Source: Thysanoteuthis rhombus (taxonomy: Eukaryota; Mollusca; Cephalopoda; Oegopsida; Thysanoteuthidae). Taken from it: a stretch of DNA of 64,000 nucleotides. Location: NCBI GenBank assembly GCA_963457665.1, contig OY735209.1:61855975-61919974 (forward strand). Reading direction: 5' to 3'. Made by a program: the position numbers and the translations under genes. A model generated the notes under the pieces. It ran no database searches. It saw nothing but the letters and a program-made list of their open reading frames with translations, and was not told where the DNA came from. Below, in pieces: positions 1-11,347 of the stretch (positions are counted from its first letter, which is position 1; each line of letters starts with the position of its first letter).

Positions 1-180
1 ATTTTTTTGTTTCACTGTCTGTTACAATGGACTTTTCCACTCAGAAATAACAATTTTGTTTATAAGAAATATCTCCAACTCGCCATGTGAAACAATGGAC
101 TCTTTCACGGAAACAAGTTCAGTAGTTTCTTTCTTTTAGGAAAAATCATCCCATAGAAATTCAAATGCATGCACAATTTT
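1..180 (+). repeat. Interspersed repeat family B, copy 1
   Basis: This stretch shares phrases such as ACAATGGACTTTTCCACTC, a second AAACAATGGACTCTTTCAC and a following CAAGTTCAGTAGTTTCTTT with 2395-2550 and 16437-16580. Three same-strand copies make it a dispersed repeat. The left edge may run off the window. I do not recognise a class and see no coding potential or terminal repeats. Confidence 0.6.
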
Positions 181-1688
181 TTTTTCACAGGGATTAATTA
201 ATCAGTCTTTATTATCAATCTCATGGAGTTGCAATCAGAGTAATAGTAATAGCAGGGACAATGCAATCAGCTTCAAACTCCAGTCAGGCTGTTTATGTTC
301 ATTTTGCACTGATGCCTTTGTGAAAGATATGAATCCATCTCTTCTCCCACCCAGCTATAGGTAAAATAGCAGGGCAGATTGTGCTCCCTAGCCTTGGGGA
401 TGGCAACCAGTCTCAGAGAAAGACAACTCTGATTCCAAACTGGAGAATGGAACCCCATTAAGGTGGTTTGACACCCGACTATACATCCTTTTGACAATTC
501 CTGCATCCAAATGGACGCCAGATGTATCACTCTTTGCTTCCCTCTGGATCACATCAGTGAGGTTAAGAGGGGGATTCTGACGATTGGGTATCCCAGGATC
601 TCCATGCACTTTGTCCTGGTGCCCCAGTGGGAACATTCTATTGTCTATGAAGACAGAATGGGGGCCATTCATTCATTCATTATCAACTCACTCTATATTC
701 TGTGATATCACGAGTAGCATTTATCAAACAAATATGCCAAAACTTTCATTCATTATAAACCAGTGGTTTTCAATCTTTATTCTTACCCATGCAACCATTT
801 CACCCTTTCTGAATGTCATTCCCTACCTTCCAAGAATACTTCATGTACTACATTCTGAGTAATAAGCGTGCAATATTGAAAATCTCTTCCTTTTTTTCTA
901 TGTTACCTCTTATACATTTACTTGGATTATTTTTTTAATAAATGAAAGGTAATCTAACTCAAATGGCAGAGTCAAAAGATCTATATTCCAAAAGTTCAAA
1001 TCTAATAATCTGAAGTCCAAATGTGCACCCCACCAAGGCCTTAAAATCCTCTACTCAAATCCATTCATATATATTTTGTTCATCAGGGGTATTCAGCTTG
1101 TTAGTACTGAAAATGGATAATGTTCAGCAGAGAAATGAAGTAGTAGAGGTAAAGCCAGCAATCAGAAAAGCCTTGCCCTGCCTACTTGTACAGCTCAGCA
1201 AATTCTGGTGCTAGAGAAAAACTGAGACAACATATTTCAGCACCAACCGCATTTTAACTCATATATATATAGGCAAATAAGGTAATGCTTTTCTCATTGC
1301 TACCCTCTGGCTTTACTACTACTCCATCATTTCTCTGTTGAGCATTAATTATTTTTTACACTAACAAGCTGAATATTTCTTATGAAAAAGATTTGGGAAA
1401 CAAATTTGATGATTCAAATAGCAAATTTTGCAAATTTTTTTCTTACAAAAAATTTGTTGGAGCATATTTTTGCATCCAGTATGTTCCTTGCGCATTGAAA
1501 ATAATGAAAAAAGGGTTTGTCAGTTGTCAAGAATTGATGCAAGTGTTACTGACAGAATAATGCTAACATATATATAATGTAAATGCATTGTAGATGATTT
1601 TACTGGAGAAATGCACTGGAAATTATGAGGAAAGGGATATTCAGGGAGGAAATAAGGCAAGTATTACTGACACAATAGAGCTATCATT
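181..1688. other. AT-rich DNA without recognisable feature
   Basis: Only short frames occur (longest about 100 codons), with no recognisable domain. Bases 388-705 carry overlapping frames on both strands without protein-like motifs. Nothing else seen. Confidence 0.5.
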
Positions 1689-2141
1689 AGAAAACCATCT
1701 ATCAACCGTCAACATAGATTTTTTTTCAGTTTTTAAGTTGGCTCGCTGGCTGGCTATTTCTGTATGTATATATTGCAAGTACAGGTTGTACCAATGGAGC
1801 TATTGGGCTGAAAATTTCAACATTTACTTCAATTTACATTTATGTCAAAAAAAAAACATTTGTTTTTGTTTTTTTAACCCCGATAGGTTTTTAGTGAGGG
1901 GTTAAATTTGCAATGTAAATTTATGATAAATTGGCCCCTTTGTTTGCATCCAGCAGCATTCATGCTTGTTCTTCAAAATTCAGACTTTTTAATGATCACT
2001 GCCAAACAAAAGATGAGGGAAGTAATTTATATATTGATCATCCTTTTTTCCAATTTTTCACTCGTTCCCCCCCCCCACCCCCAACATGATCCCAAACAAC
2101 TGATATTAAGTATAATTCTGAGCTCATTCAGTCGAGTAGTT
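1689..2141 (+). mobile_element. Family A interspersed repeat
   Basis: The copy begins near AGAAAACCATC, continues with the CAGTTTTTAAGTTGGC block, a GGCTGGCTATTTCTGTATGTAT block, GGAGCTATTGGGCTGAAAA, TTTGCAATGTAAATTTATG and ATTCAGACTTTTTAATGATC, and ends in a decayed 3' part near CATTCAGTCGAG. The order of blocks matches the other family A copies. It is non-coding. The class is unknown; a non-autonomous DNA transposon is my best guess. Confidence 0.75.
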
Positions 2142-2394
2142 GCCTACATGGGCAAGGTTTCGGAAGCAAAGGATATGAATTTGAGTTTCATCAAAGCTTA
2201 TTTCTCATTTCAATTAGTCCTCATTTACTCAGCGCAATTGACTAACAGTCTTAGTTGTTGACTAACAGTCTTAGTTGCAATGAAAAGCAACAAAAATTAA
2301 GATGTAAGAAATACTAGTAAGAAATTAATAGTGGTTCACAATGCTCCATCTAATCATCATATATTAAATGAAGAGTGTGATTTCTTTCTAATTG

Positions 2395-2550
2395 TTACTT
2401 TATTCATAACAATTGACTCTATCATTTGAAAGTAACAATTTTGCTAATAAAAATATCAGCGATGTGAAACAATGGTCTCTTCCACTTGAGTTCAGTAGGG
2501 TTTTTTTCTAAAAAAAAAAGTTCCTTCAGGAATTCAAATGGATTCATGAC
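2395..2550 (+). repeat. Interspersed repeat family B, copy 2
   Basis: Shares AGTAACAATTTTGC, GTGAAACAATGG, TCTTCCACTTGAG and the following GTTCAGTAGGGTTTTT with the copy at the start of the window, at clearly lower identity. Non-coding. Confidence 0.55.
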
Positions 2551-3810
2551 TTTCCTAACAGAGACTGACTAGTAAAAAGAATAAATCGAAATATCATATC
2601 ATTGGCACAAGAATTCTCAAAAAACACTGGGATAACAAAATCCAAGTATTTAAATAGTATTCTCAATTACTGTTGGAAATCACTCTTGACCGAAAATTGA
2701 TATGTAATTCTCAACAAGATGATACACGAATTCTAGCACAAAAAAATGAATACCTTCAATGCTACACTCAAGATAGAATAAGTGATTTAAAAACAGTACA
2801 TAACTTCATCAAATCATTCATGGTATCCTGAGTTAAGGAGATTAAATGCATCCATTTTTTGTGCAAGAGTCTTCTTTATCTTTTCCTCAATTTACAACAT
2901 TTTTTTCTAGCTAGAAAAATATATTCTTGCCACTATGCATCAATAATTCAAGAAAGAATTTAAATCTGTATTGATTTTTTTCAATGCTGGTTTAAACTTG
3001 ACCCCGATCTAGAAATGGCTTAGTTTGTACTTCAATGTAATAATGCAAAAAAAAAAAAAAAAATTAAGTAAAAATGTTAGAGGCTGAGTGCAGCTAAGAT
3101 TAATAGAAAATCTTCGTGTAAATCTTTGCTTCATTGAATATTTACTACATGAGAAAGAAAGTCTGTGATATGGACCAAAGAGTCTTTTAAAGAAATGTGT
3201 ATGAAGTGAAAATCACATAGAAGATAAAAATCAGGTAGAAAATAGCCAAACAAGTTGATAAGAAAGGAAACAGGAGGGAAAATATGAAAAAAAATATATA
3301 ATCGAACAGGAAAATGAAAAGAGGAAAATAACTAGCTCGTAAGTGAAAGAAATTTTCTTTGATATAAAGGAGAAGCAAGAAAGTAATTTAAAAAAGAAAT
3401 AAGTTGGAGCCTGCATTTTATGCGAGATGATAACATATTTCCCAAGGGTGCCAGAGGTTGGTGTACAAACGCAGATAAAAGCTATGATTTTGAATGCTGA
3501 TTTTCAGTAAAGCCCTCATCATTTAAAAGCTTAGTGTATATCCCCAGTTCCCAACATTTACCATTGTGCCATACTAACCCGAGCTTAGTAAACATGAAGA
3601 GAGAAAAAAAAGTAGAGAAAGAAGGCGAGATATAGAATAACACAAAAGAGGGGTAGAGGCAGAGAAAAAAGTGGAGGAATAAAAAGAGATTAAAGGAGAC
3701 ACAGAAGAAAAAATACTGAATGTGAAATATGGCTATGCAGATGACCTATGGACATTTAACCAAATAGACATATAACCGACCAAATGACCTTTTTGATTTT
3801 GCTTGTTATT
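2551..3810. other. AT-rich DNA with purine-rich strand bias
   Basis: No gene seen. It holds a long A run near 3047-3062, and from about 3187 to 3410 and 3590-3725 the plus strand is strikingly purine-rich (AGAGAAAAAAAAGTAGAG type). Bases 3540-3598 carry a fragment of SINE-like family C (CATTGTGCCATACTAACCCG, then GAGCTTAGTAAAC). Bases 3735-3790 carry GGACATTTAACC-like words that recur at 4690-4780. Confidence 0.5.
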
Positions 3811-4190
3811 AGAAACAGTCAACTAAAACTGGCATTAAAACTGTCAACATAGGTTTTTCCAGTTTTTAAGCTGGTCTGGCTGGATATGTATCACATGTAC
3901 AGGTTGAACCAATTGAGCTAAAGGGCTGATAATTTAAACTTATTATATCTACAAGTTACTCGGGTTTTTTTGGGGGGGGGGTTATCCAGTTAAATTTACA
4001 TTGTTAGTTTATGCAAATTTGGTTCCTTAGTTTTGGGAAGCATTCAGGTTAATTTTTTAAAAATTCAAACATTTTTAAAAACACAGAGAAGTAATTTATT
4101 GATCACCCCTTGCTTCAATTTTTCAATTGATCACCTCTAACATGACATGTTTACAAAAGACTGATCAGATGATGGTTTCTATTCAAACTC
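3811..4190 (+). mobile_element. Family A interspersed repeat
   Basis: Starts with TTAGAAACAGTCAACTAAAA and ends with GATGATGGTTTCTATTC, so both imperfect inverted ends (AGAAACNGTC and its complement) are visible. The internal blocks are in the standard order and the conserved tail after GGTTTCT is decayed. It is followed after about 40 bp by another copy in the same orientation. Confidence 0.8.
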
Positions 4191-4230
4191 TCAGTGCCTT
4201 AAATTAACCTACTTACATTCCAACGTATAT

Positions 4231-4650
4231 TAGAAACCGTCCACCAAAATTGTTAACATAGATTTCTTCAGTTTTTGAGTTGATCTGGCTGGTTATGTAT
4301 GTATGAACACAGGCCACACCATTGGTGCTAGAGGGTTGAAAATGTCATCACTTGCTCTTTATTATGTCAAGTAAAATCGTTTTTTTTTTTTGTTTACTTA
4401 AATTCCCTCCCTGAATATGATTTTAGTTGGAGGCTTCATTCAAGTTGGACCCCAGTTAGTGCCTATTTATGTTCTTTTTTGCCTTTTAAAAATTCAGACT
4501 TTTTTAGTGATCACTGTCCCACAAAAAAGTGAGAGAAGTAACTCATTCATTGATCACCTCCTTTTCAGATTTTTTGTTGATCATCCTCAACACAGCATAT
4601 TGCCAAGAGACATGACAGTTTCTATAAAATTACCAAACAGACTAGTTCTG
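4231..4650 (+). mobile_element. Family A interspersed repeat, second in a direct pair
   Basis: Starts TTAGAAACCGTCCACC and ends GACAGTTTCTATAAAATTAC followed by CAAACAGACTAGT. Both ends and all internal blocks are present. Together with 3811-4190 it forms a head-to-tail pair separated by about 40 bp that could come from independent insertions or from one tandem event. Confidence 0.8.
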
Positions 4651-6171
4651 TATATGTATTAAAAAGAACAACAAATTTGTTCCATCAGCTATTTGTCCAA
4701 GTGGGAAAATGTCCATTCACATAAATGACCATTTGGCTAAATGTCTGCTTGGGGAATGTCTTTTGGCCAAACATCAAGGTACAACAATCCATGTAAAAAC
4801 AACACAAATAAAGAAATTATTAGATAACCAAAAAAGTTTTATTTACAGAGTTCATAGGGTAACTATTTTCCTAATATATAATTTTTCTTACGTGATGCAG
4901 GTATAAATGTAAAATTTTATTGCTCACGCTGAACCTTGAAGCAAACATCTGACATGTTTGAAGTGGATTAGATTCAACACAAATCCTCAGTCTGCAATAT
5001 AGGGTTAGAAGCTGTTCACAAGTGCATCTACACATTTTCAGTAGAAAACCTCTTGAACAACTTTTGAGCAGTATGGTTACCAACATGCCTTTCCCCAAAT
5101 CATATATATTCTATAGACTGCTTCTGCTGCTTTTGTCCCAAGTTTAAATTCATGTAGTAAACAAACTCTTCTAATCAACTTTTTGGCTATCATGTTGATT
5201 TCACTTGTTACTACCACAGGTATACTCTTCTGAATGTTTTTTTGCTAGTAAGGTTTCATGTTGCCGAAAATGCTTATAGACTGTCACTATTGGAAGGCTT
5301 CAGCTGATTGAAAAAAAAGATAAAAAAACATACAAACTTTTCTTGCTTATCTGACAGCTGAATGTGAATCTGATCTTGAAATGGGTTTTGGCAGAATTGT
5401 CCTTTTATCACCTCTTACAAAACTGGACAAAGCAAGAGGATTTATTCTTTCACACAAATCTAGCGTTATGCGACGAAAGAATGAAAAAAAGAGGGAAGAA
5501 TTCACAAAACAGTTCCATTTTCATTTTCATTCCATTCATTGAAGAGCTCTCCTGTGTTTGGAAGGGGTTTTAAGTGGTACGTAAATTTAATTACATATAC
5601 AGGCATAGTGCCCGTCAAAAATGACAAATACAGATATAAGGGTAAATTAGAGTAATATATTTTAGTATAATATATTAATGCTGACAAAATCGGGATCGTA
5701 TTTTCTTTTAATTTCAATTAGAACTGAAAAAAAAATCAATAAAATTGAAGGACAGAAAATCAGTGAATCTAGGTCAAGTTGTTGAGGGAAATGGATTTGC
5801 GCTCTTTATCTTTCAAATTTCTGTACAAACTGTCTACTGAACAGCTTGCATAGTGGCAGTCAAGTCTAAGGTGACTGACAATGGGGTACTGGGTGTAGAA
5901 TATCAGAAGGCAGCCGTGTTGTTCTCCTTTCTTTCCTCATTCTTTGAGATTTCAGAAAAAATGCATCACGGATTTATACAACCATTTTCCTCTTCCTTTG
6001 TGACTGAATAGACAAACAAATTCTTCGTTGGATTCAGGAAGATTTTAGTTTTCAGAGTTTCAGATAAGGGGTACTCATCCTTAGTCTTTAATTCTTGCGA
6101 AGAATATTCCTTCATTCACCTCACAATTGAGTAATGGGTAATAAACTAGTCCTACAGGTTATAAATAATAG
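4651..6171. other. AT-rich DNA without recognisable feature
   Basis: Short frames only. Bases 4690-4785 contain several degenerate words of the GACATTTGGCCAAA type on both strands (ATGACCATTTGGCTAAATG, GTCTTTTGGCCAAACATC), echoing 3735-3790. No gene seen. Confidence 0.45.
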
Positions 6172-6425
6172 GTAGTGAGTTCAATCTTCAATGGGTGCTC
6201 TGCACTAGTTGCCTTGTGCCAGACTAAGCTTTGTAAAAACCTAATGGTACGTTTGATTCTAAGACATTTTGCTTTGTGCCATACCAAGTTCAACTTATTA
6301 AATACCTCTCAAATATATTTTCTAAGTAGGCAGGTTTTCCCTACTTGAATGATTAGTGCAACATAATCTTCTTACCTCATTACATGCCATCTTCCCTTGT
6401 GCCAGACTAAGTAATCACTCTCAAT
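6172..6425 (+). repeat. SINE-like repeat family C, copy 1
   Basis: Contains TAGTGAGTTCAATCTTC, which resembles a degenerate RNA polymerase III B box, then GCCTTGTGCCAGACTAAGC, a GTAGGCAGG block and a second CTTGTGCCAGACTAAGTAA. The same series recurs at 7229-7437. Fragments occur at 3540-3598 and 15236-15301. I call it SINE-like because of the B-box-like word; no full tRNA fold was found. Confidence 0.45.
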
Positions 6426-7228
6426 ATCACTAATTATCCAGTATTGGACAAAAGCCTTCTCCAAGATCTGCCAGATTTTTCATTCCCGAGCATAATGGAG
6501 GTAAAACATTCTGAACTTATTCAAATTATCACATCATCTTATATTTTACTGGCCACAATCTTATTCATGTTGTGAGTTGCAATTTCTAGCAGTTGTCAAG
6601 CAACATGGCCTGTCCTTTGTCATTTAAGTTTGCTACAAGCTTCTAGAATATATCAGACACCTGTTTGCTCTCCACTATATTGTCATATTTAATGATCTTT
6701 GAACATGTTTGACTTGTTTTTTTCCTGTGCATAATGCATTGCTCTTAGTTTGAGAGCTAATTTTTTCCATGTTTCAGCTCTGTGGTTGCTATTAAGAAAA
6801 TGCAGACCTTTCTTTTTAAGACTAATGGAATTTTCTTATTCTTGAAGATCTAATGTTCTCTATCAAGTTTGTCAGCTTACAATGATTCTTTGCTTGATTT
6901 CTTTTTCTTTCAAGGATTCCATCAAGATTCGTTGTCTTATAGACATCTACTTAGTCCAACTCTATATTTTCAATTTTGATTCATGTGTCCTTATCCTTGA
7001 CATATTCATTTATGTGACATTGGTTTTATTGATCTTAATGTGAAGACCAACTTTCTTGCTTTCTTCATAAAACTTGTTTAGCATCGTTTTGAGATCATGG
7101 AAGTTTTTGACAATAACAATGATGTCACTAAATAAGTCACCTAAGTCACCTTGGATTAAGTGCATATCAATATATTTGGGCACCTTGCTGTTGAGTAGTG
7201 CTGAACAAGTTAGTCTCACAGGCAATTG
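6426..7228 (-). mobile_element. Old RTE-type LINE fragment (RT to 3' end)
   Basis: Read on the minus strand, 7010-7246 encodes a piece matching the RTE reverse-transcriptase region after the catalytic motif (VKNFHDLKTMLNKFYEESKK, then VGLHIKINKTNV). The segment down to about 6426 follows the same order as the other RTE copies here (thumb region, then the C-terminal region ending near TTGGACAAAAGCCTTCTC on the plus strand). RTE proteins are endonuclease plus reverse transcriptase enzymes that copy their RNA into the chromosome by target-primed reverse transcription. This copy is 5'-truncated, full of stops and much more diverged than the copies at 46 and 51 kb, so it is an older insertion or another subfamily. 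No GAT tail remains. Confidence 0.75.
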
Positions 7229-7437
7229 CTGGTGCAGTGAGTTCAATCTTCACAGGGTACCTCACACTAAGACTTTGTGCCAGACAAAACTAGACTTGGT
7301 AATTACCCATTATTACAAATGCAGATTTTCTAGACAGGCAGGTGCTCACTAATTGGAAAATTTGCTTAACACAATCTTCCAACTCACATCAATTTCTTCC
7401 TGGCCTTATGCCAGACTAAGCTCAACTTAGTAAATAT
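7229..7437 (+). repeat. SINE-like repeat family C, copy 2
   Basis: Repeats the block order of 6172-6425: GTGAGTTCAATCTTCACAGG, TTTGTGCCAGAC, GACAGGCAGGTG, ACACAATCTTCCAACTCA, TTATGCCAGACTAAGC, CTTAGTAAATA. It ends exactly where the mariner at 7440 begins. The two copies lie in the same orientation on either side of the RTE fragment. Confidence 0.45.
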
Positions 7438-7439
7438 TA

Positions 7440-8474
7440 TTAGGTTGCAACACATGGAATGTAATTCTTAGATGTGTCCACACATCTCTTGGATGCTATT
7501 TGGTTGGTCTGTCAATCCCACTTACATAAAACAACAAGCGGTGTGATGCATAAAAAAAATCTATTCCAATCAATTTTTTTTACCAGCTGCTAATGACATC
7601 ATGATAATGGAAAAGCCAATAATGGCCATTTAGAATTTTGATCGGAAATACTGCTTGCAGAATATTCCATATTGCAATATTTTATAAATATGATAATCGA
7701 TTGAATCAAAGAAAGACTATTTTTTCTTCCTTCTCCTCCTTCTGTTACTACCACCATGGGTAGTGGATGCATCGTTGAACTTATGGTTCTTGGAGAATAA
7801 TGCTAAAGGTGAAAGATACAGTAACTTAATTGTATTTTTTTTTGCAAATTCAATGTAGATAGAGACATAGTCCATTACCATTTGAAGTTTTGGAGCTTTT
7901 AAAAGCAATAATGTTTACCCCAAAATGCTAATTTTCAAGAAGTGTTTCAAATGCTGCTGACAATGTCAACAAAGCATTTGAAGTGAACACTACAATAGTG
8001 CAAACCATTCTATGTTGGTTCAATAGGTCTGAAAAATCTGAAAATATGCCTACCAATAATAAACCTTAAGGAAGGTTCAAATCTGTTGTCAGTGATGAAG
8101 AATTAATGATAGCAGTAGCCAATAAACCACAAAGGGTTTGAGCACTTTTGGGGGATAGCAGCATACACATCATAGTAATAAGAAAGGTTGAAAAGTTGGG
8201 AAAATGAATGTCTCAGTGGACAGATTATTATCTTTTCGACTATTTGAACTTCATGGTTTGCATATCCATAATAATAGGGAAGCCGTGATTTTTTGTTCTT
8301 ACTGAACTTGTGATTACTAAACCTAAAATTTTTTGTAGAGAGGGCATATTATCATTAGAAAAAGTTATTGCTTCAAATGGATCATATTTTGATTAAATTT
8401 CAACCTCCTTTGTTGTTCATATCATCCTTCAACTTACTATTTTAAAAAATGATATTTCATATGTAACAACCTAA
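7440..8474 (+). mobile_element. Internally deleted mariner element
   Basis: The ends are TTAGGTTGCAACACATGG on the left and, read on the other strand, TTAGGTTGTTACATATG on the right, each flanked by a TA dinucleotide (7438-7439 and 8475-8476), the target duplication expected for mariner. Inside, plus-strand frames around 7965-8300 resemble the N-terminal half of a mariner transposase (VSDEELMIAVANKPQR, then VEKLGK), and 8360-8396 resembles its C-terminus (SLEKVIASNGSYFD and a stop). The catalytic DDD core between them is missing, so the element cannot move by itself. Frames also contain stops. Family assignment is from motifs and ends; confidence in the boundaries is high. Confidence 0.8.
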
Positions 8475-8476
8475 TA

Positions 8477-9397
8477 ATACCAGAATGAGGCTCTGTCGCA
8501 GTGACAGGGTGCTGAATGGAAAGATACTCAAATGATAATCACGAAGCCCCTGATATTTGAGTCTGTTTGTTCTTCATCAATTCAACGAAATCTAAGCAGA
8601 CAGAGAACTGACTGCTTCAAATTGACAGAGGAACTGAAAGAGGAATTGCCAGAGTGTTATAATCTATATAAAAAATTTGGAAGAATTTTTTTTTTGTCAG
8701 GTCTCTATAGATGTCCAAATGATTGATGTAGAGCAACCAACTTTGGTATGCATACTCATTGGACCTAGGGAAAGGTTTTGAACTTGTAAAATTATTATGA
8801 GATCAATCCTCACTAGGAGAAAAAATCCAAGCTTTTTTTGTACATCTACCAAAATAATTTTACCAGGATCTACTCTTTGGTTCCCAGAGTCACAAACAAG
8901 CTAAACTTCGACACACTTTAAAGCAGGTATTTTCAAAGTAGGGTTTGTAATCTTGACCCCATGCAGCATCACAAAGACAATTGGAGGCTGCCAAAAAAAA
9001 CAAAAATCTTAAAGAATTATTTGGTATCAAGTGTTTTTTCAAAATACCTATGCAAAAATAAAAGTTTAGATCTTTGACCACTGAAATGTTTTTGTTTGAT
9101 TCATTCTTACAGCAAGTGTATCACATGAGTCAAATATATCTCTCACTGTGCTACCATACAATAAAGTTCGAGAACCACAGGAATTAGTATGCTTATTGGC
9201 TGTTACAATTCAGAGAGGTTCCAAATCATAACACCAAGATCACAATGAGTATGGAGAGAAGGAGAGGGAAGCAGAGTAGGTGAGCTGGCATTACATGGCC
9301 CCTAAATTTCAATGCAACCTCAACTCACTTAACTTCCCTCCAAGCCCCAGCTATTGTGTGCATTCTGACTTTACATCAGGGAATTTTGTTATTTGGA
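8477..9397. other. AT-rich DNA without recognisable feature
   Basis: Frames at 8532-8726 (64 codons) and 8890-9081 (minus) show no domain. Nothing else seen. Confidence 0.45.
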
Positions 9398-9830
9398 TTA
9401 TCAGAGACTGTCAAAAAAAGTTTCTCCAGTTTTCAGGCTGGTTGGTTGACTGTGTATGTATGACACATACAGACCATACCAACAGAGCTAGAGGGCTGAA
9501 AATTTAAACCTTTTTCTCTCTAGTATGTCTTTAAAAATTTGGATTCTTTTGTTTTTTGAAGATTCCTCCTCCTTAATAGGTGGGGGAGGGGCAGGCGGCT
9601 GCACTGAATTTGCAATGTAAGCTCATGCTAAATTAACCTTTAGTTTGTGCTTGCTTGCTTTTTTCTAATTCAAACTTGTTTTGATGATCATTATCCCTGC
9701 AAAAAAAAGAAGTAACTTATTCATTGATCCCCCCTTTCTCCAATTTTTAATTGATCACTCTCAACATGACATGTAACCAAATGACATTGATCATGTGATG
9801 GTTTCTATTCAGAGACCAACCAGACCTGTT
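9398..9830 (+). mobile_element. Family A interspersed repeat
   Basis: Runs from CAGAGACTGTCAAAAAAAG through GAGCTAGAGGGCTGAAAA, a TTGCAATGTAAGCTCATG block and two TTGATC boxes to TGATGGTTTCTATTC and CCAACCAGACCTGTT. The conserved tail after GGTTTCT is present. No coding capacity. Confidence 0.8.
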
Positions 9831-9832
9831 CT

Positions 9833-10232
9833 TACTCTGTTAGATTAATTTTTTTCCATTTTTCCAGCTCTCAATCTCCATGTTGAAAATTAAAAATTGG
9901 GAAAAAATTGTTAGCAGTCAGGAATTAAGGCAAGCATTACTAACAAGCGATTATGTATATCATCAAAGTGCACAGTTAATTATTGCACAATAAAAATAAA
10001 AACATTTCAAATAATCACCATCATCAGTCATCGCAAGTCCAGTTCCTTTCCCATCTCCTTTCATGAAGATCACAATCGTGCTAAACTCAGCTATGTTTTA
10101 CCAGCAAACCCTCTTATCCAATCTTACCGTCTCATGTCTGGTCTTTATGTACTGTGTTTACTGTCCCATTGGCAGCAATCTGTTATCTTATGCTCGATCT
10201 GTTATCATCTCTTCTTGCTAAGCAACCAGCCG
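9833..10232. other. AT-rich DNA without recognisable feature
   Basis: No gene or repeat recognised in this gap between a family A copy and the RTE insertion. Confidence 0.45.
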
Positions 10233-10264
10233 TTCTCCACTCCTCCTCCTCCTCCTCCTCCTCC

Positions 10265-10300
<36 letters not shown>

Positions 10301-11347
10301 ACATCATCAACATCATCATCCACAACATCATCATCATCATCAGTCTTTAACGTCCGTCGTTGGACATAGACCTCCCCCAAGATTCACCACAATTCTCTAT
10401 CATGTGCGTTGCGGAGCTAGTATTTTCTGAATTTGTCTAGTTCATCTCTCCATCTTATATTCTGTCGGCCTCAGTTCTGCATGAGATCTCTGTTATGAGT
10501 CGTGATGTCCATCGATTGTCTGCCATTCCTGCAACATGGTCTGCCCATTGCCATTTAAGTTTTTTAATAGTTTCTATGTTCTCTCAGACTCCAGATTTCT
10601 TCCTGATATGCTGCGCTGTCTTATGATCTTCCACATAAGGTTGAACATAATTGTCTAATGCGTGCATTGCATACTTCATAAAAGCCATCTTCCTACAAAG
10701 TGTAGACCCTGTATACGTCAAAATGCTGCAACATATATACACTCACATAAACTCCTTCATCAAGCTACGGAAGGACTCTGAACCCTTCCAGCTCCAAAAG
10801 GGAGTAAGGCAAGGTGACGCCAGCTCACCCAAACATTTCACAGCCTGCCTCAAGATGATCTTCTGAAACCTGGACTGGGAAAATAGAGGAATCAGAATAG
10901 ACAGCAAATATCTGAGCAACCTAAGATTTGCAGACGACATCATCCTTTTTGCAGAGAACTTACACAACCTCCAACTAATGCTAGATGAACTAAACAAAGA
11001 AAGAAAAAAAAGTGAGCCTGCATATGAACTTCAGTAAAACGAAAATCATGTGCAACAATCGTGTTGAGAATAAGAACATAACTGTCAAGATAGAAGATGC
11101 AAAATTCGGGAAGGTAGACCACTACATCCACCTCAGACAACAAATCTCCATGAGATCCTCAAAAGAAGAGGAAATTAAGCAAAGAATCACTCTAGGATGG
11201 CAAGCCTTAGACAGAGGAAGCTCAACTTTCAGAAACCAGACAATCCCAATAATCCTGAAAAGAAGAGTATACAACCAATGCATTCTCCCGATAGTCACTT
11301 ATGGAGCTGAAACATGGAACCTTATCAAGAGATAGACCCTTTCTCCA
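10233..11347 (-). mobile_element. RTE-type LINE insertion with inverted 5' part (twin priming)
   Basis: The left part, 10240-10641, is the 3' end of an RTE on the minus strand: a (GAT)n/(GAG)n tail (seen as CTC and ATC repeats on the plus strand) followed upstream by the C-terminal coding region. From about 10650 to 11340 the same element continues on the plus strand: VDPVYVKMLQHIYTH, LQKGVRQGD, the FADD catalytic motif of reverse transcriptase near 10928-10944, and the thumb region ending at VTYGAETWNLIKR. The plus piece ends about 20 codons before the point where the minus piece starts in the element, so the two form one element with its 5' part flipped. TTCTCCA occurs at 10233-10239 and 11341-11347, immediately outside both ends, as a probable target site duplication. 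Stops and frameshifts make it inactive. Confidence 0.85.
10651..11335 (+). pseudogene. Reverse transcriptase fragment of the twin-primed RTE
   Basis: This is the flipped piece of the RTE at 10233-11347. Plus-strand frames give, in order, the RT segment with LQKGVRQGD (10780s-10820), a stop in place of the residue after KMIF (about 10864), the conserved LRFADDIILFAENL segment that carries the two catalytic aspartates (about 10920-10960), a frameshift in a run of A at about 11000-11010, and 11012-11335, an open 107-codon piece covering the connection/thumb region (ENKNITVKIEDAKFGKVDHY; then IPIILKRRVYNQCILPIV). RT motifs before LQKGVRQGD and the whole endonuclease are absent. The product would have been the element's reverse transcriptase; here it is non-functional because of truncation, stop and frameshift. 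Confidence 0.8.

Noticed and set aside
3811-4650. Two family A copies as a CRISPR-like or satellite array
   Set aside because: Only two diverged copies of a dispersed repeat; units are far too long and this is animal DNA.
8532-8726. 64-codon frame after the mariner as a transposase part
   Set aside because: It lies outside the element's right end and TA duplication and has no mariner motif.
10134-10430. Histidine-, serine- and aspartate-rich frames
   Set aside because: They translate the CTC/ATC tail of the RTE insertion and are not low-complexity domains of a real protein.
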